DNA from: a virus
Reading direction: 5' to 3' (one strand)
DNA: 64,000 nt
Virus record (IMG/VR): IMGVR_UViG_3300042673_001035
Span: 52,681-116,680 of that record
The notes beneath the pieces are model-generated. The model worked only from the letters and a program-made list of their open reading frames with translations, ran no database searches and was not told the origin of the DNA. Shown here piece after piece: positions 46,604 to 53,557 of this stretch; the stretch's first letter is position 1, and each line of letters starts with the position of its first letter. The translations under genes were made by a program, and so were the position numbers.

Positions 46604-47511
46604 AAATAGATGAGAATACTCTATTTGGTGAACCAGCTTTAGAAAGATTATTTGTTTCCTTCCGTTTCCACTACCTTTTGAGTAGTACCAATTCAATGTG
46701 GATGATTTTAGACTATCAGTCTTTAAGTTGCCGATTACTCTCTACTTACTTATTTTCTTCAAGCCTCGCAGCCTGATTAATTCTTGCGGAATTAGAAACC
46801 TTTCGATAGAATCACAGACCTCTTGCGGAGGTATCGTGGCTAAGAACATCTCTTAACTATGTACACACCTTTCATCTGCAACTGGTAAACACTCATGCTT
46901 AATTTTTAAATTGTAGTTTTTACACCTTAGTAAAAATTGAGTTTTAGTTTATAGAATCATTCAGGTAGTGGTTTACCACTAGCTCCCCCATCTTTTGAAC
47001 GAGAGAATACTAAACTACCCGATGCAATATCCCTACTGCGGTTTTTTAAGTCATCTTCATTTATAGGTTTTGGTAAACTCTATAAAAGGATGGTAACAAC
47101 ACCACTTGTACACTATCTTATCTTGCGTCCTTTCGGATGGCTTGATGTTAAGATAACTTTGAAACTGAATACCGCAATGATGTAGAGGGATTAAGTCTAC
47201 ACTTCTTACTGATATTCTATGGGTTATTCTTATTGTTGTTCCCAACTCAGTCGGAGTATCTATACTACCCCAACTATTCAAACTCTTCCGATATAGTGTT
47301 ACCCTTTCGTACAAAGCTCAAATAATATCCCACTTGCCTACTCAAGCTAGTCTCTCCTTACGGGGAGAGTAGCCGCAGATGTATCACTTAATACACCCAC
47401 TTTATCCTACTTTCGTAGTTTATTTGACCACCATAGGCGGCGGTTGTTTACTATGTGAGACGAACTCACTATGTAAAATATTTTAATCTTTAAAAGAACT
47501 TCTTTTTGGTT
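46604..47511 (-). ncRNA. Large (~900 nt) structured noncoding RNA candidate
   Basis: The region behind the promoters at 47518 and 47622 has no convincing ORF but many local hairpins on the minus strand: GTGAG/CTCAC (TTCGT loop), CTAC-GAAA-GTAG, TGTAT/ATACA, CTCTCC/GGAGAG, TGTAGA/TCTACA, TCC-GAAA-GGA inside a TCTTA/TAAGA pairing, TAGTGGT/ACCACTA, ACCTC-CGCAA-GAGGT, TAATTC-CGCAA-GAATTA, ending in AAATAGA/TCTATTT (46604-46626). Size and place beside tRNAs in a phage recall GOLLD and ROOL RNAs. Family membership is not shown. Confidence 0.65.
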
Positions 47512-47517
47512 TTAATA

Positions 47518-47547
47518 AATATACGAATAATTTTTTATTCTGCCAAA
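47518..47547 (-). promoter_or_regulatory. Phage promoter (proximal) for the large RNA
   Basis: Minus strand reads TTTGGC, 15 nt, TCGTATATT. Transcription should begin near 47511, at the edge of the structured region. Confidence 0.85.
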
Positions 47548-47621
47548 TTTATTTAAAACTTTTTTTTGTAAATTTGATAACGAGTATCTTTCATCACCTA
47601 TTGTTTCTCATTTACTTATGT

Positions 47622-47651
47622 AATATACGAAACATTTTTTACACTACCAAA
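47622..47651 (-). promoter_or_regulatory. Phage promoter (distal) for the large RNA
   Basis: Minus strand reads TTTGGT, 15 nt, TCGTATATT. It lies ~100 nt upstream of the proximal promoter and faces the same way, giving the large RNA tandem promoters; the stretch between (47548-47621) has no ORF. Confidence 0.85.
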
Positions 47652-47744
47652 TTTATTTTCAAAAAACTTTTTAAGATAATCGGTGTCCGGCTTTAACACA
47701 TAGTCGGTTTTATTACTATTGGCTTCAACCAATCATCTTATTTG

Positions 47745-47816
47745 TTGCAGGAGAAGGATTCGAACCTCCGACCTTGTGGTTATGAGCCACGTGAGCTACC
47801 TCTGCTCTATCCTGCG
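47745..47816 (-). tRNA. Initiator tRNA-fMet(CAU)
   Basis: The acceptor GCAGGA/TCCTGC is preceded by C1 and followed by A72, the mispaired C1-A72 that marks bacterial initiators. D-arm GAGCAGAGGTAGCTC and anticodon loop CTCATAA (on GTGG/CCAC) also follow the initiator pattern. T-loop TTCGAAT. CCA is not encoded. It has its own promoter (47828). Confidence 0.88.
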
Positions 47817-47827
47817 ATATTAAATGT

Positions 47828-47857
47828 AATATACGATAACTTTTTCAAATTACCAAA
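47828..47857 (-). promoter_or_regulatory. Phage promoter before initiator tRNA
   Basis: Minus strand reads TTTGGT, 15 nt, TCGTATATT, 12 bases before the mature tRNA 5' end. Confidence 0.85.
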
Positions 47858-47867
47858 TATATTTTTT

Positions 47868-48234
47868 TGGTGGAGATGAGGGGAATCGAACCCCTGTCTT
47901 ACAAAGAACTAATAATATCAGCATTTCACACGTTTAGGATAAAGTTTAATCTTATTAACTTTCCAAAATAATTGAGGTCGGATGGTTAGTCCAACTTTCC
48001 ACCAACTGATTTAAGGTTTCAGTAAACTCATCTCACATTCTATTTAAAGTCCCATGATGTGTACGGGATTGGTTAGGCTGCTACAGCGTAATCCATACCT
48101 ACAAATGCCATAAGGTCATTGTAAGTCATTGTTGACTTTTCGTCTTTTGTTGTTTTGCAAGTATTTAAAGACATTCATGCTTTGTCTACGTGTGATACTA
48201 CCATTTACATTGCAATCAAGTCCATGGCATCCCC
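47868..48234 (-). ncRNA. ssrA: tmRNA
   Basis: The ends pair as a tRNA-like acceptor (GGGGATG with CATCTCC), with a T-arm AGGGG, TTCGATT, CCCCT and an encoded A-CCA 3' end. The tag frame ends in codons for MDYAVAA followed by TAA. Downstream GC-richer segments fit the pseudoknots. 367 nt, one-piece. tmRNA frees stalled ribosomes and tags the peptide for proteolysis. A phage copy may protect late translation or recognise host stalls. Confidence 0.92.
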
Positions 48235-48247
48235 AATTTGTTTACAC

Positions 48248-48277
48248 AATATACGATAAATATTTGATACTACCAAA
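48248..48277 (-). promoter_or_regulatory. Phage promoter before tmRNA
   Basis: Minus strand reads TTTGGT, 15 nt, TCGTATATT, 14 bases before the mature tmRNA 5' end at 48234. Confidence 0.85.
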
Positions 48278-48280
48278 TAA

Positions 48281-48322
48281 ATTTATAAATTGTTAATAAT
48301 CAATGAGTTATATATTATAAAT
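48281..48322. terminator. Stem enclosing a dyad after SET gene
   Basis: ATTTATAA (48281-48288) pairs with TTATAAAT (48315-48322); the loop holds the dyad at 48287-48309. It lies two bases from the SET gene stop. The same arrangement of stem and dyad occurs after the ligase and VWA genes. The AT stem is weak as a terminator alone. Confidence 0.5.
48287..48309. repeat. Single 23-bp dyad
   Basis: Right half TCAATGAGTT is perfect; left half (AAATTGTTAA) is weak. It lies just upstream of the tmRNA promoter. Confidence 0.6.
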
Positions 48323-48324
48323 AT

Positions 48325-48702
48325 TTATATTAATGTATTTTTATAAAGCTCAAAATCATCATCAAAATTTTCATAACATACTACTATTTCTTCATTTGGA
48401 TAAATATCTCTGGCTGCTATCATTTTATCTTTACCCAATTCAATAGAATTTGGATTATTACTATGATTTTGAAAAATCGAATGGTCACATGATGAATAAT
48501 AGTAATCTCCCTCTCTCCAAAAATATTTATCGATATGATTTTTTTGAAGTTCAGTTAGGGTTTCATATTTTTCTTTATGAACTTTTATATCAAATCCTTC
48601 AATAAATTGCCAAATTATGGTATTTTTTGGAATAAATTCTTCAGCAAATAAACCCAATCCTTTATTTAAAGACTCACCCAAATATGTTTTTATTAATAGC
48701 AT
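48325..48702 (-). CDS. SET-domain protein, 125 aa
   Basis: From ATG 48702 (MLLIKTYLGESLNKGLGLFA), which avoids overlap with the upstream gene. SET motifs are seen: KGLGLFAEEFIPKNTII, FQNHSNNPNSIE (the NHS..PN core) and YPNEEIVVCYENFD. Such domains transfer methyl groups from S-adenosylmethionine to protein lysines. It is a minimal catalytic unit without pre- or post-SET parts. In a phage the target may be a host ribosomal, DNA-associated or phage protein. Confidence 0.75.
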   Translation of the reverse strand: MLLIKTYLGESLNKGLGLFAEEFIPKNTIIWQFIEGFDIKVHKEKYETLTELQKNHIDKYFWREGDYYYSSCDHSIFQNHSNNPNSIELGKDKMIAARDIYPNEEIVVCYENFDDDFELYKNTLI

Positions 48703-48710
48703 TTTATGTA

Positions 48711-49364
48711 TTATTCCGTGTAATCCCAATTTGTATCGGATGGTCTCCATTTACCAAAATCTTCACATTTCCACACTTTTGTAGAATATCTAAAATATGG
48801 TATTTGAGTAATATCTACCGTTCTACTGGGTTGATAAAATCTTGTTCTATTATTTGGTTGTGCACAAAACTGACCATTTTCTAATTTAGATATGTTATAA
48901 CACTTGTGTTCGTTTGGGGTTTCACTCCACCCACAATCTATCTCATTTGGGTCAGAATGAGATGTATCAATTGTAAAAAGATAATCACCACCAATTACCG
49001 AATGGTCTTTCATTGTAGTATAGGTTTTAACACCCCTTAACACCCTTTTTTCGATGACTGATATGTTATATGATAGACAATCCCAAAGTTGTAAGAAGTC
49101 CAAAGGAAACACCGTATCTGTCGATTCTAATGGTCTCCAACGGAATGCATGGATAGGTAATTTGTCATATACTGCACCAAATGTGTCAATGTATGTTTCA
49201 AATAACAATGCACGATTTGGAATTGATTTAACACTTACCCAATGTCCTCTTTCCCATTCACCATCTCCCAAATAATTACCCTTCTCATCTTTTTGAAAAT
49301 CGTATAGAAATTTCTTATCAATTAAGACTTCAATTGGTGGTATGTTGGCAACCAAATAACTCAT
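48711..49364 (-). CDS. Conserved phage protein, 217 aa
   Basis: The sequence MSYLVANIPPIEVLIDKKFLY, HWVSVKSIPNRALLFETY, YDKLPIHAFRWR, DYLFTIDTSHSDPNEIDCG, and LENGQFCAQPNNRTRF matches a protein widespread in large phages. Its activity is unknown. It is soluble and full length. It lies upstream of the SET gene and downstream of the AdoMet decarboxylase homologue, the three overlapping or abutting. Confidence 0.75.
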   Translation of the reverse strand: MSYLVANIPPIEVLIDKKFLYDFQKDEKGNYLGDGEWERGHWVSVKSIPNRALLFETYIDTFGAVYDKLPIHAFRWRPLESTDTVFPLDFLQLWDCLSYNISVIEKRVLRGVKTYTTMKDHSVIGGDYLFTIDTSHSDPNEIDCGWSETPNEHKCYNISKLENGQFCAQPNNRTRFYQPSRTVDITQIPYFRYSTKVWKCEDFGKWRPSDTNWDYTE

Positions 49365-49805
49365 TTAGAATTTTTTCTTTTTGAATACATCCGTAAATTT
49401 AGACTTTAGGCCTTTTTTGAAATTTCCACTATCCAATGTGTAAAACTCACTACCATTTCTATCTATAAATTGCCAATGTGCTTCTTGTAAACCAAACCAA
49501 TCGTCTATATGATTCAATACCTGTTTTGGTGTAAAATCCGAACAACTATATAAGTCAAATTGAAACATAACAGGATTTATATTATCCCAAATATGAATTG
49601 ATGCATGTGATGTTGCCAATGTTACCGTTCCGGTCAATCCTTCATTACCAGGTTCATCAACATATACCGATGTGGGCCCTGCTACCACTTTCATTCCTAC
49701 ATTTTGTACTAATTGTGTAAACCATATGTTTAACACTTTTTCTGTTTTTGGTGGTGTCTTAATATACCCCTTTACTAGTAGGTGTAAGTGGTTTGGTACG
49801 AACAT
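49365..49805 (-). CDS. S-adenosylmethionine decarboxylase homologue
   Basis: LATSHASIHIW followed by FQFDLYSC is the pyruvoyl-processing core of bacterial AdoMet decarboxylases (SpeH/SpeD). Ser66 would be the self-cleavage/pyruvoyl site, preceded here by Thr rather than the usual Glu, and Cys88 matches the catalytic Cys. His67 and His71 also fit. 146 aa, typical of the small class. The product decarboxy-AdoMet feeds spermidine synthesis, and polyamines neutralise packaged DNA. Activity needs testing because of the Thr. Confidence 0.75.
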   Translation of the reverse strand: MFVPNHLHLLVKGYIKTPPKTEKVLNIWFTQLVQNVGMKVVAGPTSVYVDEPGNEGLTGTVTLATSHASIHIWDNINPVMFQFDLYSCSDFTPKQVLNHIDDWFGLQEAHWQFIDRNGSEFYTLDSGNFKKGLKSKFTDVFKKKKF

Positions 49806-49807
49806 CT

Positions 49808-50443
49808 TTATTTAAATTTTAGGCCTGTTAATTTTTCTATATCTTCTCTTAAAACTTTATTGTTATTTATTCCGTCTGGATTTGATTGGTCATTTTCAAA
49901 TAAGAAAAACATCCACTCTTTTGTTTTTTTAATGTATACAACTTTCCAACATTGTTTTGGAACTGCAACTTTACCTATCCTTCTAATCTCACCTACATTG
50001 CCTGCCCATATACGAACTGAATCATTTTTGACTGCAATTTCTCTTGTTAGGGTTTCCAATGATTTCCAATCTCCCGCATTCAATCTATGTGTTTGTGCAG
50101 CCATATTTGAATAATAGAAACATTCATCTTGTACTACTTGAGTTTGACATTGGTTTGATTTTGCTGGCATCAAATGCCCTCTATCTAAACCACTGCCAAC
50201 ATAGTCGTTTCCAATATTAGTTTCAACTGGTAACAATGGGTCTGGTTTGAAATTATCTTTACGAGGTAATGGAGTTGGACAACCTACTTTTGCTTTGGTT
50301 TCCCACCACTCTACCATTACTGGATATTTTTTTGACTTACTGAAATGTGATGTATAATTTGTATGTTTTAATACTACAACATCTTGTGCAAATAATGTAA
50401 CACTAATAACTAATAGTGTAACTAACAATAATACTTTTTTCAT
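49808..50443 (-). CDS. Secreted NUC1-type DNA/RNA nonspecific nuclease
   Basis: Signal peptide MKKVLLLVTLLVISVTLFAQ, then the nuclease core GLDRGHLMPA with catalytic His at residue 90, and YYSNMAAQTHRLNAGDW containing the metal-binding Asn. 211 aa. Family members (Serratia-type nuclease) degrade DNA and RNA outside the cell. The enzyme should be exported to the periplasm, where it could degrade incoming phage DNA or salvage nucleotides. Confidence 0.85.
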   Translation of the reverse strand: MKKVLLLVTLLVISVTLFAQDVVVLKHTNYTSHFSKSKKYPVMVEWWETKAKVGCPTPLPRKDNFKPDPLLPVETNIGNDYVGSGLDRGHLMPAKSNQCQTQVVQDECFYYSNMAAQTHRLNAGDWKSLETLTREIAVKNDSVRIWAGNVGEIRRIGKVAVPKQCWKVVYIKKTKEWMFFLFENDQSNPDGINNNKVLREDIEKLTGLKFK

Positions 50444-50480
50444 CCTCTTTTTACTTTAGGATAAATATAACATTTTTCAA

Positions 50481-51983
50481 TTATAACATCATTCTACTAC
50501 CTACTAAAAACATATGTAATAGTGGTGTTCCTGGTTGTGTAGAACCATTGAATTTGTAGTTAAAACTGAATCCAAATCTTTTACTTAATTTATAGTCAAA
50601 AGATGAACCCATTAAAAATCCTGCATGTCTATTTACCGTTGTTCCACCCGTTGATGAATTATAAGATAAAGGTGATGACATTACAAATACTTGTGGTGAT
50701 ATTGTAAGTTTCTTCGAATACTGATATGGTTTAGTCCAGAATGCAACAGCTGATGTTATGATAGAATAATCAAATTTATTGTCTGCATTTTTTAAGAATA
50801 AGTTTACCATACCCACATTATAACCATATGTTCCGTATTTAGGATGTGGTTTAATCCACGTATATCCTAACAATCCCATGTAGTTTCCATCCAAATATGC
50901 ACCAGTTACTCCGTAAGAGTGTATTGCATCCAATTTACCCTCATTAAATTCCATTTTAGTATAACCACCACCCAATGCAAATTGTTTCAAATTAGACCAT
51001 ATCATTGCGTTTGCAGAGAACATTTCATCACCCGCCATACTTGCTCTACTCCAACCCAATCCCAATATAGAACCAAACTTTCTATCTGCACTTTCTACAA
51101 CTGAGTAATCCGATGATACTAACATTGGATTTAAGTTACCACTTTTCTTTTTTTCTTCTTTTTTCTTTTCCTCCTTCTTCTCTTCTTTCTTTTCTTCCTT
51201 TTTTTCCTCTTTCTTTTCTTCTTTTTTCTCTTCAGATTTTTTCTCTTCTTTCTTTTCTTCACTCTTACTTTCAGATTTCTTTTCTTCACTCTTACTTTCG
51301 GATTTACTTTCTGATTTCGATTCACTCTTTGTTTCCGTTTTCGTCTCCGATTTTGTTTCAGATGATGAAGAAGAACTACTACTAGATGATGAACTCTCTC
51401 CAGATGATGATGAAGAACTACCCCCACTTTGTGACGAAGATGATGAAGAACTACCCCCACTTTGTGTAGAACCACCACTTGCAGGTGGAGGATTCGATGA
51501 ACTACTACTTGCCGGAGGTGGTGCCGATGCCGTTGGTGCAGGTGGTGGAGGTGCCGATGCTGCCGGTGGTGGAGGTGGTACATTTATAGTAGGTGGTTTT
51601 GCTGCGGTAGATGCTGCCGTACTTGCTGCAGCGGATGCTGCATTACTTGCTGCACTACTTGCGGCGTTTGATGCCGTTTGTGCTACTGCATTGGTTACCG
51701 TTTGTTGAACTACTACATTTGTAGGACATGCCAATGTTGAATATCTAAGATAGACTTGGTTTATCCAAATTTGTAATTGTCCTGTTTGAACTTCTATTGG
51801 TGAAAATGTTCTTACCTCATTGTAAAAAGAAACCGTTGCACTACCATTTATCATTGTTGTAGTTGCAACCTTTCTCTCACCGGTACACTTATCTATAAAT
51901 GATTGGGTATAAGTTTGTCCTTCAGCTTTGTATGCTGTTAGAGATATAACAATTATTATTAAACTTAGTATCCATTTTTTCAT
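50481..51983 (-). CDS. Outer-membrane-like protein with long Ser/Lys/Glu-repeat linker
   Basis: 500 aa. Signal peptide (1-22), a short N-domain, an Ala/Pro-rich stretch (about 105-160), Ser-rich tract (165-210), a KE-rich repeat (215-283), then a C-terminal beta-barrel-like domain (about 290-500; SPQVFVMSSPL, FGFSFNYKFNGS). That C-domain resembles the protein at 57106 (ISPQVFAMSD). The linker probably spans a distance in the envelope. An overlapping frame at 51131-51583 is a shadow. Confidence 0.75.
   Translation of the reverse strand: MKKWILSLIIIVISLTAYKAEGQTYTQSFIDKCTGERKVATTTMINGSATVSFYNEVRTFSPIEVQTGQLQIWINQVYLRYSTLACPTNVVVQQTVTNAVAQTASNAASSAASNAASAAASTAASTAAKPPTINVPPPPPAASAPPPPAPTASAPPPASSSSSNPPPASGGSTQSGGSSSSSSSQSGGSSSSSSGESSSSSSSSSSSSETKSETKTETKSESKSESKSESKSEEKKSESKSEEKKEEKKSEEKKEEKKEEKKEEKKEEKKEEKKKEEKKKSGNLNPMLVSSDYSVVESADRKFGSILGLGWSRASMAGDEMFSANAMIWSNLKQFALGGGYTKMEFNEGKLDAIHSYGVTGAYLDGNYMGLLGYTWIKPHPKYGTYGYNVGMVNLFLKNADNKFDYSIITSAVAFWTKPYQYSKKLTISPQVFVMSSPLSYNSSTGGTTVNRHAGFLMGSSFDYKLSKRFGFSFNYKFNGSTQPGTPLLHMFLVGSRMML
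51135..51360. repeat. Lys-Glu-coding low-complexity DNA repeat
   Basis: The plus strand is a near-continuous run of TTCTTCTTTT-type pyrimidine units, encoding alternating Lys-Glu and Ser-Lys on the minus strand. Likely to vary in length by slippage. Confidence 0.8.
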
Positions 51984-52282
51984 TATCTATTTCTTGGTAC
52001 TCTTGGTGGTAAAGTTCTTTGTGGAGTACTAGGCCTAATCCATCTATTTGGTTGTACTATTGGTCTACGTGGAACTAGGATAGGTCTTTGTCTTTGTATA
52101 ATGATTGGATTGTAAAATGGTACACCCCATCCGTAATTAAAAAAGAATGGTGATGGAACATATAAATCATCATATACTACTCTTTGTTTTTTTACAACTG
52201 AGTCCTTTTGGTCTACATACACATATCTAACAGGTGTACATGAACTTAATATCAATAATAATCCTAATAATAATTTTTTCAT
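51983..52282 (-). CDS. Small lipoprotein, 99 aa
   Basis: Lipobox LILSSC at residues 11-16 (signal MKKLLLGLLLILSSC). The mature part is Arg/Pro-rich (RQRPILVPRRPIVQPNRWIRP). Its start overlaps the stop of the outer-membrane-like gene by one base. Envelope function unknown. Confidence 0.7.
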   Translation of the reverse strand: MKKLLLGLLLILSSCTPVRYVYVDQKDSVVKKQRVVYDDLYVPSPFFFNYGWGVPFYNPIIIQRQRPILVPRRPIVQPNRWIRPSTPQRTLPPRVPRNR

Positions 52283-52294
52283 ATTATTCTATAT

Positions 52295-52810
52295 TTAGAA
52301 GTTTCTAATAGCCCTGTAGAATATATTTGCGGTTTTTGCTGGCGTTCTCCAAGAACCATCAAATAAAAATATAGCATATGCATTTGTACTATTAAATTGG
52401 GTTGAAGACCAGAACTCAACTTCACCACCAAATCCGCCAATAGCATTTCTATTTACATATAATTGATACAACTCGTCGTAACTTGGTAAGTACCAATCAG
52501 AATAACCTCCTTCTGTTAAATCGCTAGCTAGTTTAGCAGCAATATTGCTTTGATTACAAGCATTTACAATTGCAACTGTATTTGCTGCACCTGTACCTAT
52601 TGCAGTAGCTGTTGCTCCGGGAATGTCTGTACCTTCACATCCCCAATTACAATTTGAGCCTAATGATAATGTTGCTACTAAACCTGACGTACCTGTTGAA
52701 CCTCCTCCGTTTATATAAGCTATAACGCCACCTAATGCAGTTTGACCTATTGTATATGTTGGTGGTGGTACTTTTGATAAACTAAATCCGTTTGTAAATT
52801 CTATTGCCAT
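52295..52810 (-). CDS. DUF1566/Lcl-domain protein, 171 aa
   Basis: The C-terminal part has YSDWYLPSYDELYQLYVNR, EFWSSTQFNSTNAY and TANIFYRAIRNF, the marks of the Lcl/DUF1566 C-type-lectin-like fold (YLPS...L..ly...... yWSST). The N-terminus lacks a signal peptide, unlike its neighbours, so it may be a virion tip or appendage part. Lcl domains bind glycans or proteins. Confidence 0.75.
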   Translation of the reverse strand: MAIEFTNGFSLSKVPPPTYTIGQTALGGVIAYINGGGSTGTSGLVATLSLGSNCNWGCEGTDIPGATATAIGTGAANTVAIVNACNQSNIAAKLASDLTEGGYSDWYLPSYDELYQLYVNRNAIGGFGGEVEFWSSTQFNSTNAYAIFLFDGSWRTPAKTANIFYRAIRNF

Positions 52811-52828
52811 TTTGTTTGTTTTTTATTT

Positions 52829-53551
52829 TTATTTGGTGAATACACCCTTTTTAATCATCTTATCCAAAATATTTGCACATGCAATATCTAATGCTTTCTT
52901 TGTTGAAATACTGATTGTTGATTGATTAAATTTAATTGGGTCTATTGAAGCATCTGATAATAGAGTTAATTGTCTATTTGTTTTAGCTTCACCCAATCCA
53001 CTTGCTGCTATAATAGTTCCGTTCTCTGCATTTGTAAATCTAACCTGCAAACCTAAACGAGTTACTAAGTTATCTTTGATACCATCCTTTAAGTTGATAG
53101 TTTCATCTTCGGATACTGAATAATCATATACTTCAATCTCTACAAAGTAATGTGCTAACTTAATCTTTCCTCTACCATCTAATTTGTTTTCGGAAATACC
53201 AGCTGCTGATGCCTGATATTGCTTTACCATACGATTCTTAATCTCAGTCTTATCTTCGGTAAATTCAAATCTATTAAGGTTATCCAAATATTCTAATACG
53301 ATATTTGCAACACCCAATCCAACTCTTTTTTCTTTTAGTTCAGGGTACATTTCATATACTTCTTCACCAATACCACATTTTAGGATTTGAATATTTTTTT
53401 TAGGGCCTTCATAATCCATAAATTGTGAAATGTCTTTCTTCTTTTCAAAATCTGCTTTGAAATCTTCAGTCTTTGTGCTTCCTATTGTTTGAGCAACACC
53501 CACAACACTGCTTAACAAACAAAAACTTAATAATACTAATAATTTTTTCAT
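52829..53551 (-). CDS. CsgG-like secretion/assembly protein, 240 aa
   Basis: Signal peptide (MKKLLVLLSFCLLSSVVGVAQ; Cys11 is inside the hydrophobic run, not a lipobox). The remainder (VGLGVANIVLEYLDNL, LDGRGKIKLAHYFVEIEV, GLQVRFTNAENGTIIAASG) resembles CsgG, the curli-secretion channel, and its envelope relatives. CsgG usually needs a lipobox for outer-membrane targeting; its lack here suggests a periplasmic homologue. A second protein of similar design is at 62233. Confidence 0.6.
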   Translation of the reverse strand: MKKLLVLLSFCLLSSVVGVAQTIGSTKTEDFKADFEKKKDISQFMDYEGPKKNIQILKCGIGEEVYEMYPELKEKRVGLGVANIVLEYLDNLNRFEFTEDKTEIKNRMVKQYQASAAGISENKLDGRGKIKLAHYFVEIEVYDYSVSEDETINLKDGIKDNLVTRLGLQVRFTNAENGTIIAASGLGEAKTNRQLTLLSDASIDPIKFNQSTISISTKKALDIACANILDKMIKKGVFTK

Positions 53552-53557
53552 ACATGA

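Noticed and set aside
47057-47314. 85-codon minus frame inside the large RNA region
   Set aside because: Lies across several strong RNA hairpins, has no recognisable domain, and composition unlike neighbours; more likely part of the RNA.
47868-48234. tmRNA as a prophage attachment site
   Set aside because: The tmRNA is complete at both ends, has its own phage-type promoter, and no integrase or repeated 3' end is visible in the window.
51131-51583. 150-codon His/Lys/Arg-rich frame
   Set aside because: It is the alternative frame of the repeat-rich coding sequence of the gene at 50481.
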